Part shown: positions 1 to 8,471 of the stretch, one piece after another
Numbering within the stretch: the stretch's first letter is position 1
Layout: each line of letters starts with the position of its first letter
NCBI GenBank assembly: GCA_002397315.1
Contig: DHAE01000007.1
Location: forward strand, 210,875 to 274,874
DNA from: Comamonadaceae bacterium UBA4962
GTDB taxonomy: Bacteria; Pseudomonadota; Gammaproteobacteria; Burkholderiales; Burkholderiaceae_C
DNA length: 64,000 nucleotides
Direction: 5' to 3'
Program-made: the position numbers and the translations under genes
Notes under the pieces: generated by a model
What the model saw: the letters and a program-made list of their open reading frames with translations, nothing else
What the model was told of the DNA's origin: nothing
Databases searched by the model: none

Positions 1-1703
1 TCGCCGATGAACAGCGTGCGCATGCTCTCCGAGAACTTGATGTTGTCGGGGCTGGCGATCTTGTCGGGGTGGGCCGTGTTGCCCAGCGCGTCGGCGGCGA
101 TGTCCTCGCCCATCAGCAGGATGTGGGACTGCCGTGGCACCCAGTCGCTGGGGATGGCGTTGCCGGCGCTGTCCTTCTGGCCGCCGGCCAGGTCGTGCGC
201 CAGGATGCCGCCCGCGTTGACGCGCTTGGGAAAGGCCACGTTGTGGGATTCCACATAGCCATTGCCGCCGACCACCATGGAGTCGCGGATGCTGGAGACC
301 ACCGAATAGGCCACCTTGTCGCGCACGTTCACCGTCACGCCTTCGCTCTTGGTGAGCGCCAGGCTGCCGCCCTTGAGCGCCGCGTAGCGGTGCGTTTCGA
401 GGAACGCGGCCGCCTTCTCCATGCCGGGTTTCAGGCGCACCCAGCAGTTGTTGTTCTTGTTGAGCATGATCCGCGTGTAGCTCGGATCGTTCGGGTTGGT
501 GGTGGTGGAGTCCATGATGTCGGTCGGCTTGATGCCGCCGTCGATCAGGGCTTCGATCTCGGCGCTGGTCGCGCTGCCCAGCTTGATCCACTGGATCGCG
601 GCCGTGCTCGTGTCGGTGAGCTTCTCGGTCCAGTGCGCGACGTAGAGCGTGCCGGAAGACAGGTCGCGCGGCTTGTCGGCCACGAACATGAACCAGCCGC
701 CGTTGGTGGCATCGTCGCCCATCAGCGCGGTGCGCTCGTCCGGCATCACCTGGATCAGCTCGTGCGAGATGCGGCCCAGGCAGTAGTGCTTTTTGATGCT
801 CCCCGTGCCGTCGGGGTTCACGGTGACTTCGGGGATGTGGCCGTAGTGGTAGGGGTTGGCCTTGGAGGCGTCGCCATACAGGTTGGCGCTGAAGCGGTCG
901 ATCTTGACCGTGGTGGCGCCGCCCATGCCCTGGCGGAAGGCGTCGGGCTCGTACTCCTCGCTGGAGAGATGCGTGCCCCAGGGCGAGAGGCTGGCGCCGC
1001 AGGTGACCCACAGGCCGTGCACGGCGGAAGTGTCCACGTTGTGGTACTTGACCAGGCTCAGTTTGCCCGTGGCGGGATCCTGGTCGAGCGTCAGCACGGC
1101 GATGGGGGAGGGCAGTTCGGCCCATAGCTGGTCGGTCTTGTCGGCATTGGCGAGGTTGGTGTCGGTGTATTCGAACTGCACCACCGCGAACACCGGCTTG
1201 CCCTTGACGCCGTCCACTTTCGCATTCGGCACCGTGAGCAGCGAAGTGCCGTCAGGGCAGTCGGAGAAGAACTGGCGCTCCTTGCCGGGTACCGAGGCGT
1301 CGATGAGGGGGCGGTTGCGGATGTCGTAGATGCCGCCAGCGATCAGCGTGCCGCCCTTGCCGTCGGGCACCTTGTCGCCCGTCAGGAAGAACGGTTGGTA
1401 GGCCAGCCGGAGCAGGTGGCTGCTGCCGTCGCTGAAGCCGACCCTGAGTTGCGAACCCACCGTGCAGGTGGCCATGGCGGCGGCCTGGTCGAGGCCGGGT
1501 GCGGCCATGCCGACGAAGGATGCCGAGGTCATGGTGGCCAGCGGGCCGCCATCACCGCCGCCGCCGCAGCCCGCAAGGGCAGTGGCGGCGAGCGCGCCGC
1601 CGAGGGGCAGCATGGGCGTGCCGGCCAGCAGTTTCAGCAGCGCGCGGCGCTGCAGGGAAGGCGTGGAGGATGCGTCGGAGGGACGTGGGAGTTCGCGGTC
1701 CAT
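1..1703 (-). CDS. PhoX-family secreted alkaline phosphatase (partial, 3' end outside window)
   Basis: Reads in from an ATG at 1703-1701 and stays open to the window edge, so about 567 N-terminal codons are seen. The N-terminus has a twin arginine (residues 19-20, LQRRALLKLL), a hydrophobic stretch and a lipobox-like ALAGC (Cys46) before a glycine run, which points to Tat export and possible lipid anchoring. The segment near the window edge (SPDNIKFSESMRTLFIGE) is typical of the PhoX/DUF839 family. Known members are calcium- and iron-dependent phosphomonoesterases that release phosphate outside the cytoplasm; substrate here is unproven. It is divergent from the TctC-type gene across about 280 bp, where I see no clear Pho box. 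Confidence 0.85.
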   Translation of the reverse strand, partial: MDRELPRPSDASSTPSLQRRALLKLLAGTPMLPLGGALAATALAGCGGGGDGGPLATMTSASFVGMAAPGLDQAAAMATCTVGSQLRVGFSDGSSHLLRLAYQPFFLTGDKVPDGKGGTLIAGGIYDIRNRPLIDASVPGKERQFFSDCPDGTSLLTVPNAKVDGVKGKPVFAVVQFEYTDTNLANADKTDQLWAELPSPIAVLTLDQDPATGKLSLVKYHNVDTSAVHGLWVTCGASLSPWGTHLSSEEYEPDAFRQGMGGATTVKIDRFSANLYGDASKANPYHYGHIPEVTVNPDGTGSIKKHYCLGRISHELIQVMPDERTALMGDDATNGGWFMFVADKPRDLSSGTLYVAHWTEKLTDTSTAAIQWIKLGSATSAEIEALIDGGIKPTDIMDSTTTNPNDPSYTRIMLNKNNNCWVRLKPGMEKAAAFLETHRYAALKGGSLALTKSEGVTVNVRDKVAYSVVSSIRDSMVVGGNGYVESHNVAFPKRVNAGGILAHDLAGGQKDSAGNAIPSDWVPRQSHILLMGEDIAADALGNTAHPDKIASPDNIKFSESMRTLFIG

Positions 1704-1985
1704 GGGTTCTGTTGTCGATCGTTTCAGTGGGGATGCCATTCACCCGGCGCCATGGAAAAAAAAAGCATGGAAACGGATGAGCTGGGAATGTTCGCCAGGA
1801 TCGGTGACTCGACAGTGACAGCGCACGGGTGCCGCCCGGGATGCCTTCGGTGCCCATCCCGACGTACCGCTTCGGGCTCCTGCATTCGGCCGCGGCATAT
1901 CATCGGCAGCGCCCCTGCGCGTGCTACCCAGCCCGCCGCGCGGTACCGGCCGCGCCCCCGCCATCACTACAAGGAGACGTGTTCC

Positions 1986-2951
1986 ATGCGATTGAAATTC
2001 TGCGCGGCCGCGGCGATGCTGGCCCTGTCGGGCACCGCCTCGGCCGCCTGGCCCGACAAGCCCATCACCCTGGTCGTTCCGTTTCCTCCGGGCCAGGCCA
2101 CCGACATCTTCGCGCGCGCGCTGGCGGAGAAACTCGGCACGCGCCTCGGCCAGCCGCTGGTGGTGGACAACAAGGCCGGTGCCGGCAGCAACATCGGCAC
2201 CGAGCAGGTGGTGCGCTCGAAGCCCGACGGCTACACCCTGGTGATGGCGGGCAGCGCCATGGCGGTGAACCAGACGCTGTACCGCAAGGTCAACTTCGAT
2301 CCGCGCAAGGACCTGCAGGGCATCAGCCTGGTGGCCAAGGTGCCGCTGGTGTTCCTCGCGAATCCGGCCTCGGGCATCCGCAGCATGCAGGATCTCGTCA
2401 CCCGCGCTCGGGCGGAGCCCGGAAAGTTGAGCTACGCGAGCGCCGGCATCGGCGGTACCCAGCACCTGAGCGCCGAGATGGTGAAGGCGCGGGCCCGCAT
2501 CGAGATCGAACACATCCCCTACAAGGGCAGCGGCCCGGCCCAGGCCGATTTCATCGGCGGGCAGGTGCCCCTGATGGTGGATTCGGTCACCGCGGGCCTG
2601 GCGAACATCCAGGCCGGCAAGGCCGTGCCGCTGGGCGTGACCTCCGCCACGCGCTCCAGCCAACTGCCGCAGGTGCCGACGATCGCCGAGAGCGGGTTGC
2701 CGGAGTTCAAGGGTTTCGAGGCGGTGGGCTGGCTCGGCCTGATGGCGCCCAAGGGCGTGCCCCGGCCCGTCGTGGAGCGGCTGAATCGCGAGGTGGTCGA
2801 TATCTTGAACAGCCCGGAGATGCAGAAGTTCATCCGCGACCGCGGCTCCGAGCCGGCGCCGACCACGCCCGAGGCGATGGACCAGTTCGTCGCCAGCGAG
2901 ATCGTGGAGTGGGGCCAGGCCGTGAAGCAGTCCGGCGCCTCGGTGGACTGA
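1986..2951 (+). CDS. Bug/TctC-family tripartite tricarboxylate transporter substrate-binding protein
   Basis: A 321-residue periplasmic protein. A clear Sec signal peptide (residues 1-21, ending TASAA) is followed by the family-typical WPDKPITLVVPFPPG opening and a GAGSNIGTE stretch. Start chosen at ATG 1986, which has AAGGAG at 1971-1976; upstream in-frame codons lack a signal peptide. Bug proteins bind small carboxylates, amides or aromatic acids and may feed a TctAB membrane complex. No tctA or tctB is nearby, so this is one of the orphan Bug proteins that Comamonadaceae carry in large numbers. The ligand cannot be told from sequence. Confidence 0.92.
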   Translation: MRLKFCAAAAMLALSGTASAAWPDKPITLVVPFPPGQATDIFARALAEKLGTRLGQPLVVDNKAGAGSNIGTEQVVRSKPDGYTLVMAGSAMAVNQTLYRKVNFDPRKDLQGISLVAKVPLVFLANPASGIRSMQDLVTRARAEPGKLSYASAGIGGTQHLSAEMVKARARIEIEHIPYKGSGPAQADFIGGQVPLMVDSVTAGLANIQAGKAVPLGVTSATRSSQLPQVPTIAESGLPEFKGFEAVGWLGLMAPKGVPRPVVERLNREVVDILNSPEMQKFIRDRGSEPAPTTPEAMDQFVASEIVEWGQAVKQSGASVD

Positions 2952-2981
2952 CATACCTTCTGACAAGGCGATCCCGACACC

Positions 2982-3920
2982 ATGCACGCTTTGCTCGACG
3001 CCATCGCCGCCATGTCCCGGCCCGAGGATGCGCAGCGCATCTTCCACGGTCGGGGCGGCCTTCATCCGGGCTGCGAGCAGTGGTCGCTGGACGCGTACCC
3101 GCCCGCGTTCGTGCTCACCAGCTTCCTGCCCATGGAGGAAGGCGCCCTGGCCACCGTGGGCGCGGCGCTGCAGGCCCGCTGGGCGCAGATCGCGCCGGGC
3201 GAGCCGCTGTGCTGGGTGTTCCAGTGCCGGCACGCGGACAAGCCGGAAACCCGGCTGATGGCCGGCGAGGTGCCGGATCCCCATGCCGTGACGGAGCAGG
3301 GCGCCCGCTACCGGGTGCACGTGCTGCGCGGCCAGAACCATGGCCTGTTCCTCGACATGGCCGAGGGGCGGCGCTGGGTGCGGGAGCACGTGGCCGCGCG
3401 CCGGGCTGCGGATGGCCGCGGGCCCCGGGTGCTGAACCTGTTCGCCTACACCTGCGCGTTTTCCGTCGCAGCGTTGCAGGGCGGGGCGGCGCAGGTGGTG
3501 AACGTCGACATGGGGCGGGGCGCGATCGCGATCGGCCAGCAGAACCACCGCCTGAACGGGTTGGACCAGGGGGCCAGCTTCCTGGCGCACGATGTGTTCA
3601 CGACCTGGGGCAAGATCGGCCGGGCCGGCCCGTACGACCTCGTCATCGCCGATCCGCCGAGCTACCAGAAGGGCAGTTTCGTCGCGACGAAGGACTATGC
3701 CCGCCTCATGCGCCGGCTGCCGGACCTGCTGGCACCCGGCGGGCACGCACTGCTGTGCCTGAATGCGCCCGAACTGGGCACGGATTTCCTCTTGCAGCAA
3801 ATGCGCGAGCAGGCGCCCCCACTGCGCTGGGTGGAACGCGTCGCGAATCCGGCGGTGTTCGCCGACGTGGATGCGGAGCGTTCGCTCAAGGTGATGGTGT
3901 TCGCGGCGGACGGGGCCTGA
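2982..3920 (+). CDS. Class I SAM-dependent methyltransferase (RlmI/RlmK-like)
   Basis: 312 residues, starting 30 bp after the TctC-type gene. The Rossmann methyltransferase core has VLNLFAYTCAFSVAAL as motif I (about residues 147-162), NVDMG as the acidic motif II, and DPPSY as motif IV, the signature of base N- or C5-methyltransferases in the RlmK/RlmI group. The N-terminal 100 residues are not a recognisable PUA domain, unlike full-length RlmI. Likely acts on rRNA in the cytoplasm, but the target base is unknown. No link to the upstream transporter gene is evident beyond position. Confidence 0.8.
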   Translation: MHALLDAIAAMSRPEDAQRIFHGRGGLHPGCEQWSLDAYPPAFVLTSFLPMEEGALATVGAALQARWAQIAPGEPLCWVFQCRHADKPETRLMAGEVPDPHAVTEQGARYRVHVLRGQNHGLFLDMAEGRRWVREHVAARRAADGRGPRVLNLFAYTCAFSVAALQGGAAQVVNVDMGRGAIAIGQQNHRLNGLDQGASFLAHDVFTTWGKIGRAGPYDLVIADPPSYQKGSFVATKDYARLMRRLPDLLAPGGHALLCLNAPELGTDFLLQQMREQAPPLRWVERVANPAVFADVDAERSLKVMVFAADGA

Positions 3921-3948
3921 CGCAGCGACGGGCGCGGGGGGCGGCGCG

Positions 3949-4581
3949 TCAGCTTTCGTGCCGCCGCAGGCGGAACGTGGCGCCCTCGAAATGCCCTTGC
4001 ACGGTGCAGTGCGCGGGCGAGGCTCCTGCGCTGCCCCGGCCTTCCAGCTCCATCGCGTAGTCCCCTGACACCACGGCACGCGCATCGCCTCGCGCATCGT
4101 GGGCGATCACCCGCACGTCGGTGATGCGCAACTCACCCGAGCGGGCCTGCCAGGGTTCGGCAGGGAGCCTGAATACCGTGCCGGTTCCCGTGCCCGCGTT
4201 GCCCGCCTGGGCGGGCGCGGCCATGGCAGGGCGCAACTGGAATGCACGCGACAGTCCGTCGATGTGTTCGGGCCGCAGCATGCCCGGCGCGGCCGCCAGA
4301 TTGAACTGCACGCCCGTGGCCGCGGGCGGGCCTTCGTCCGGCGCGCGGATACCCATGGCGATCACCAGTTCATCGTCGCCGTCGAGCTGGGCCGCGTACA
4401 GCGTGTCCCACCGGGTCTCGGCGTCTTCCCACTGATGGTGGGCGCCGCACAGGTCGATCGCGAAACGGGTGGGCGGCAGCGGGCCGTCGGTGCAGCCGGA
4501 AAGCAGCGCGGCGGCCGCGAGGATCAGGCCGGCCGCGGGGCCGTGCATCGCCCGGGGGCTCGGTAAGGGTGTCGGCATCAT
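3949..4581 (-). CDS. Predicted lipoprotein of unknown function
   Basis: 210 residues. Residues 13-30 form a signal peptide with lipobox LLSGC (Cys30), so the mature protein is probably lipid-anchored. No domain recognised. The rest is mixed polar sequence with a cysteine pair (Cys44 region and one near the C-terminus) and an unremarkable charged tail. It is convergent with the methyltransferase gene (28 bp apart) and divergent from the penicillin-binding protein gene. Codon usage matches a real high-GC gene; the opposite-strand reading frames look like shadows. Two adjacent ATG codons (4581 and 4578) could both serve as start, and no good ribosome binding site is seen. Confidence 0.7.
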   Translation of the reverse strand: MMPTPLPSPRAMHGPAAGLILAAAALLSGCTDGPLPPTRFAIDLCGAHHQWEDAETRWDTLYAAQLDGDDELVIAMGIRAPDEGPPAATGVQFNLAAAPGMLRPEHIDGLSRAFQLRPAMAAPAQAGNAGTGTGTVFRLPAEPWQARSGELRITDVRVIAHDARGDARAVVSGDYAMELEGRGSAGASPAHCTVQGHFEGATFRLRRHES

Positions 4582-4780
4582 GGGGGAACAAGCGTAACAA
4601 GAACGAGTCCCACTTGCGTGACGGACAAGATCGCGACCGCGAACCCGTTACCATCGCGCCCGCGGAACCCGCGCCGGCCTGACCGGAGCGCGGACCTTCC
4701 CGCCGGACCGGTATGCCGCGCTGCGTGCACCCCGGACCACGCCCGCCCGCTGCGCCCAGGGGTATCTATCTCGTGACCAT

Positions 4781-7471
4781 GTGATTGCTTCTTTTCTCGC
4801 TTCCCTGCGTTCCTGGTGGGCTCGCGGCCCGTTGTCGTCGGTGGCCCGGCGCACCTGCGCTGCATTGCGCTGGGCGGCTGCGCGTGGCCCGGCGCGCATG
4901 CTGCTCTGGGCGCTGGCCGCGGTGCCGGCGGCGCTCGTGGTCTACACCCTGCTGCTGTGGCCGTTCACGCCCGCGATCAGCGACATCCGCAAGGCCAAGA
5001 CCGAGCAGCCGGCCCAGCTCGTCTCCGCCGATGGTCGGCTGCTGGCCGAATACCGCTGGGTGAACCGGGAGTGGGTGGCACTGGAAGACATCGCGCCCTC
5101 CGTCGTGGATGCGCTCATCGCGACGGAAGACCACCGCTTCTACGACCATTTCGGGCTGGACTGGCGGCGCACGGCATCGGCGCTGATCCGTACATTGGGC
5201 GGCGACAAGCAGGGCGGATCGACCATCACGCAGCAACTGGCGCGCAACCTGTACCCGGAAGACATCGGCCGCGCGCCCACGCTGACGCGCAAGCTCAAGG
5301 AGGCGATCACGGCCTTCAAGATCGAGGCGCTGTATTCCAAGGACGAGATCCTGGAGACGTATCTCAACACCGTGCCGTTCCTCTACAACGCCTACGGCAT
5401 CGAGATGGCGGCGCGCACGTATTTCGACAAATCCGCCGACAAGCTCACCGTGCTGGAAAGCGCCACGCTGATCGGCATGCTCAAGGGCACGAGCTACTAC
5501 AACCCGGTGTTGAACCCGGAGCGGGCACAGGAACGCCGCAACGTGGTGCTGGCACAGATGGAAAAACGCGGCAAGCTGTCGTCCAGGGATTTCCAGACCC
5601 TCTCGAAGCGGCCGCTGCGCATCCGGTTCGAGCGGCAGGTGGAGGCCGCGGGCCCCGCGCCGCATTTGGCGCAGCAACTGCGCAAGCAACTCATCGACTG
5701 GGCCGACCGCAATGGCTACAGCCTCTACGCCGACGGCCTGGTGATCCGCACGACCATCGACTTCCGGCTGCAGACCTTCGCGAACCAGGCCGTCGCCCGG
5801 CAGGGCCGCCAACTGCAGTCGGTGGCCGACAGCGCCTGGGGGCCGCGCGTGTGGAATCCGAAGAGCGCGCTGGTGCAGTCGTTCGTGCGCGAAACCCCGC
5901 AGTATGAGGCCGCCGTCGCCAAGGGCGCCAAGCCCGAGGAAGCGTTGAAGGGCCTGCTGGACGATGCCGATTTCCTGCGCAAGCTGCGGCAGGAGAAGAC
6001 CCGCGTGCAGGCCGGGTTCCTGGCGATGGACCCGCGCACCGGGCAGATCCGTGCCTGGGTGGGCAGCCGGGATTTCGCACAGGATCCTTTCGACCACGTG
6101 CAGGCGGCGCGGCGCCAGCCCGGATCGACCTTCAAGCCGTTCGTTTATGGCGCGGCATTCGCGGCTGGCGCGAAGTCCACGGACACCCTGATCGACCAGG
6201 CGGTGGAGATCTCCCTGGGCGGTGGCCGGGTCTGGCGGCCCACGGACGAGGGCGCGGCGCCCAGCGGAGAGCCCATGACGCTGGCCGATGGCCTGGCGTT
6301 TTCCAAGAACACGATCACTGCGCAGCTGATGCAGCAGGTCGGCCCCCAGCGCGTCGCCGCGCTGGCGCGTGCCATGGGCGTGCGCGAATCGCCGCTCGAT
6401 GCCGTGCCCTCGCTGGCGCTGGGCACCAGCCCGGTGACGCTCAAGGAAATGGTGGCCGCGTACGGAACGATCGCCGAGGCGGGCCGCTACATCGCGCCGA
6501 CGGTCATCACGCGCATCGAGGACAAGGATGGCAAGGTGCTGGAGGACTTCGCGCCGGCGGCGCCCGAGCGGGCCCTGGCGATGGCGCCTGCGCAGATGCT
6601 GCGCCACGCTTTGCGCGGCGTGGTCGACAAGGGCACCGGCGCGGCGATCCGCTCGCGCTACGGCATCACGGCCGATGTCGCGGGCAAGACGGGCACCACG
6701 CAGGACAACACCGACGGCTGGTTCCTGCTGATGCATCCGCAACTGGTGGCGGGCGCGTGGGCGGGCTTCAACGACGGCCGGGTGACGCTGCGCAGCGATT
6801 ACTGGGGGCAGGGCGCGCACAGCGCGTTGCCGATGGTGGGCGAGGTGTTCCAGCAGGCGCTGCGCGCCCGGGTCATCGACGCGCGCGAGAAATTCGTCGA
6901 CGAACAGGAAAGCAGCTGGGTCGGCCAGGCGGCGGACGGCATGCGCCAGTGGGCGCTGTCGGTCTACGACCTGTTCGGCCGGCGGACCGACGCAGGCGCC
7001 GCCGCCCAGGATGCCGCGCCGGGCGCGCCGGCCGCCGCGCCGCCTGCGGGAGCGCCCGCCAGCGTGCCTGCGGATACCCGGCCCGAGATCACCGAGGCGC
7101 CGCTCGTGCCGCTGCAGAACGCCACGCCGTGGGCGACTGAGGGCGGTGATGCGCCCGCGGCGGCGCCACCGCCTCCTGCCGCGTCGCAAACGCCGTCGGC
7201 GCCGTCTGCGAATCCATCCGCTGCAGGTTTCGGCCCCGGTGCAGGCCCATCGGGGGGCACGGGGGCGGGTAGCGGCACTGGCGCAGACGCTGCATTGCCG
7301 CCGGTCACCACCGATGACCCCGGATCCACCGTACTGCCGAATTCGGGGCCCGGCGCATCCAACGGCGCGGGCACGGGCACGACCGGTGTGGAGGCGTTGC
7401 CGGTGCAGCGTGGCACGGTCGTCCCTTCTTCCAGCGGCCAGCAGCCATTCTTCGTGGAATCGCGGCCTTGA
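4781..7471 (+). CDS. Class A penicillin-binding protein (transglycosylase/transpeptidase) with Pro/Ala/Gly-rich tail
   Basis: 896 residues, GTG start at 4781 (the preceding ATG is followed directly by a stop). One transmembrane helix (about 38-60) anchors it. The glycosyltransferase domain carries ATEDHRFYDHFG (about 113-124) and GGSTITQQLARN (about 145-156). The transpeptidase domain has the full active-site set: STFK (Ser449-Lys452), SKN (508-510) and KTGTT (636-640). It should polymerise and crosslink peptidoglycan outside the membrane. From about residue 740 to the end the protein is a 150-residue Ala/Pro/Gly/Ser-rich tail with no domain, longer than in Escherichia coli PBP1 proteins. Spacing resembles a PBP1A-type enzyme, but paralogue assignment is uncertain. 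Confidence 0.92.
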   Translation: MIASFLASLRSWWARGPLSSVARRTCAALRWAAARGPARMLLWALAAVPAALVVYTLLLWPFTPAISDIRKAKTEQPAQLVSADGRLLAEYRWVNREWVALEDIAPSVVDALIATEDHRFYDHFGLDWRRTASALIRTLGGDKQGGSTITQQLARNLYPEDIGRAPTLTRKLKEAITAFKIEALYSKDEILETYLNTVPFLYNAYGIEMAARTYFDKSADKLTVLESATLIGMLKGTSYYNPVLNPERAQERRNVVLAQMEKRGKLSSRDFQTLSKRPLRIRFERQVEAAGPAPHLAQQLRKQLIDWADRNGYSLYADGLVIRTTIDFRLQTFANQAVARQGRQLQSVADSAWGPRVWNPKSALVQSFVRETPQYEAAVAKGAKPEEALKGLLDDADFLRKLRQEKTRVQAGFLAMDPRTGQIRAWVGSRDFAQDPFDHVQAARRQPGSTFKPFVYGAAFAAGAKSTDTLIDQAVEISLGGGRVWRPTDEGAAPSGEPMTLADGLAFSKNTITAQLMQQVGPQRVAALARAMGVRESPLDAVPSLALGTSPVTLKEMVAAYGTIAEAGRYIAPTVITRIEDKDGKVLEDFAPAAPERALAMAPAQMLRHALRGVVDKGTGAAIRSRYGITADVAGKTGTTQDNTDGWFLLMHPQLVAGAWAGFNDGRVTLRSDYWGQGAHSALPMVGEVFQQALRARVIDAREKFVDEQESSWVGQAADGMRQWALSVYDLFGRRTDAGAAAQDAAPGAPAAAPPAGAPASVPADTRPEITEAPLVPLQNATPWATEGGDAPAAAPPPPAASQTPSAPSANPSAAGFGPGAGPSGGTGAGSGTGADAALPPVTTDDPGSTVLPNSGPGASNGAGTGTTGVEALPVQRGTVVPSSSGQQPFFVESRP

Positions 7472-7623
7472 TGCTGCGTTCCGCGCTTCGGATCGTCGAT
7501 CGAGGAGCCTGTTGAACGCTCGATGCCCGGGCAGACGCGGCTATGCTCGTGCCAACGTTCGGGTGCCTCCGAAGCCCCGCGGGCACACTCCACCGATACC
7601 GCACCTGTGCAAAGGCCGTTTCC

Positions 7624-8406
7624 ATGCAGCGCACCTCGTTTTCCACCTTCATCGCCGCGGCGGCCGTGGCCGCTTGCGTCCTCCTGCAGCCTGCCCACGC
7701 CGGTCCCCGGCTGGACCGCATCATGGACACCAAGGTGCTGCGCGTCGGCACGCCGGGCGACTACCGTCCCTTCGCCATCCAGGCCGACGGCCGCTACTCG
7801 GGCCATGACATCGACGTGGTCGAGCTGATGGCGAAGGAGATGGGCGTGAGGGTCGAGTACGTGCCCACGACCTGGCCCCAGCTGATGAAGGACATCCAGG
7901 CCGACAGGTTCGACGTGGCGGTGGGCGGCATCACGCGCAACGTGGCGCGCATCCGCCAGGTCGAAATGCTTCCGGGTTATGCGCCGTTCGGCAAGGTGGC
8001 GCTGGTGCGTGCCGCCGACAAGGACAAGTACCGGAGCGTGGCCGACCTGAACCAGCCCGGCGTGCGCGTCATCAAGAATCCGGGCGGCACCAACGAAACC
8101 TTCGTGCTCGAACACCTCAAGTCCGCCCAGGTGAGCACGCACGACAAGAACGCGGAGATTCCTGCGCTCATCGCCGACGGCAAGGGCGACGTGATGATCA
8201 CCGAAACCTACGAAGCGCTGCACTACGCCAAGGCGGACCCGCGCCTGTATGCCGCCTTTGTCGCCGCGCCGCTCACACCGCAGAACACGCTGGGCTTCAT
8301 GCTGCCCAAGGACGATGCGGATTACTCGCGCGTGATGGAGTTCGTCTGGGGTCTGATGGACGCCCGCGGCCAGCTGAAGCAGGCGGCCGACAAGTGGCTC
8401 CAGTGA
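7624..8406 (+). CDS. Periplasmic binding-protein-like protein, cyclohexadienyl dehydratase (PheC)-like
   Basis: 260 residues from ATG 7624; the reading frame is open to 7543 but only this start gives a signal peptide (residues 1-26, ending PAHAG). Mature sequence has VGTPGDYRPF (41-50), DRFDVAVGGIT (about 95-104) and NPGGTNE (152-158), a combination seen in PheC and its close binding-protein relatives. PheC dehydrates prephenate or arogenate in the periplasm. The alternative is a plain amino-acid ABC binding protein; no transporter genes are adjacent, which favours a stand-alone periplasmic enzyme or orphan binding protein. Convergent with the LRR-kinase gene. Confidence 0.82.
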   Translation: MQRTSFSTFIAAAAVAACVLLQPAHAGPRLDRIMDTKVLRVGTPGDYRPFAIQADGRYSGHDIDVVELMAKEMGVRVEYVPTTWPQLMKDIQADRFDVAVGGITRNVARIRQVEMLPGYAPFGKVALVRAADKDKYRSVADLNQPGVRVIKNPGGTNETFVLEHLKSAQVSTHDKNAEIPALIADGKGDVMITETYEALHYAKADPRLYAAFVAAPLTPQNTLGFMLPKDDADYSRVMEFVWGLMDARGQLKQAADKWLQ

Positions 8407-8450
8407 TCGCCGGGGCGGCGTCTACCCGGGTTTCCGTCGCTCCCTCGTTT

Positions 8451-8471
8451 GACCGGCAGCGGTAGCCGGTC
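8451..8471. terminator. Hairpin between convergent genes
   Basis: A perfect 7-bp stem (GACCGGC / GCCGGTC) with a 7-base loop lies between the PheC-like gene and the stop codon of the LRR-kinase gene. It has no U-run on either strand, so it would be a weak intrinsic terminator or merely a 3'-end stabiliser. Confidence 0.3.

Noticed and set aside
4766..7189. 807-codon minus-strand open frame opposite the penicillin-binding protein
   Set aside because: Arg/His/Ala-rich composition typical of a high-GC shadow; the plus strand encodes a complete, motif-bearing protein.
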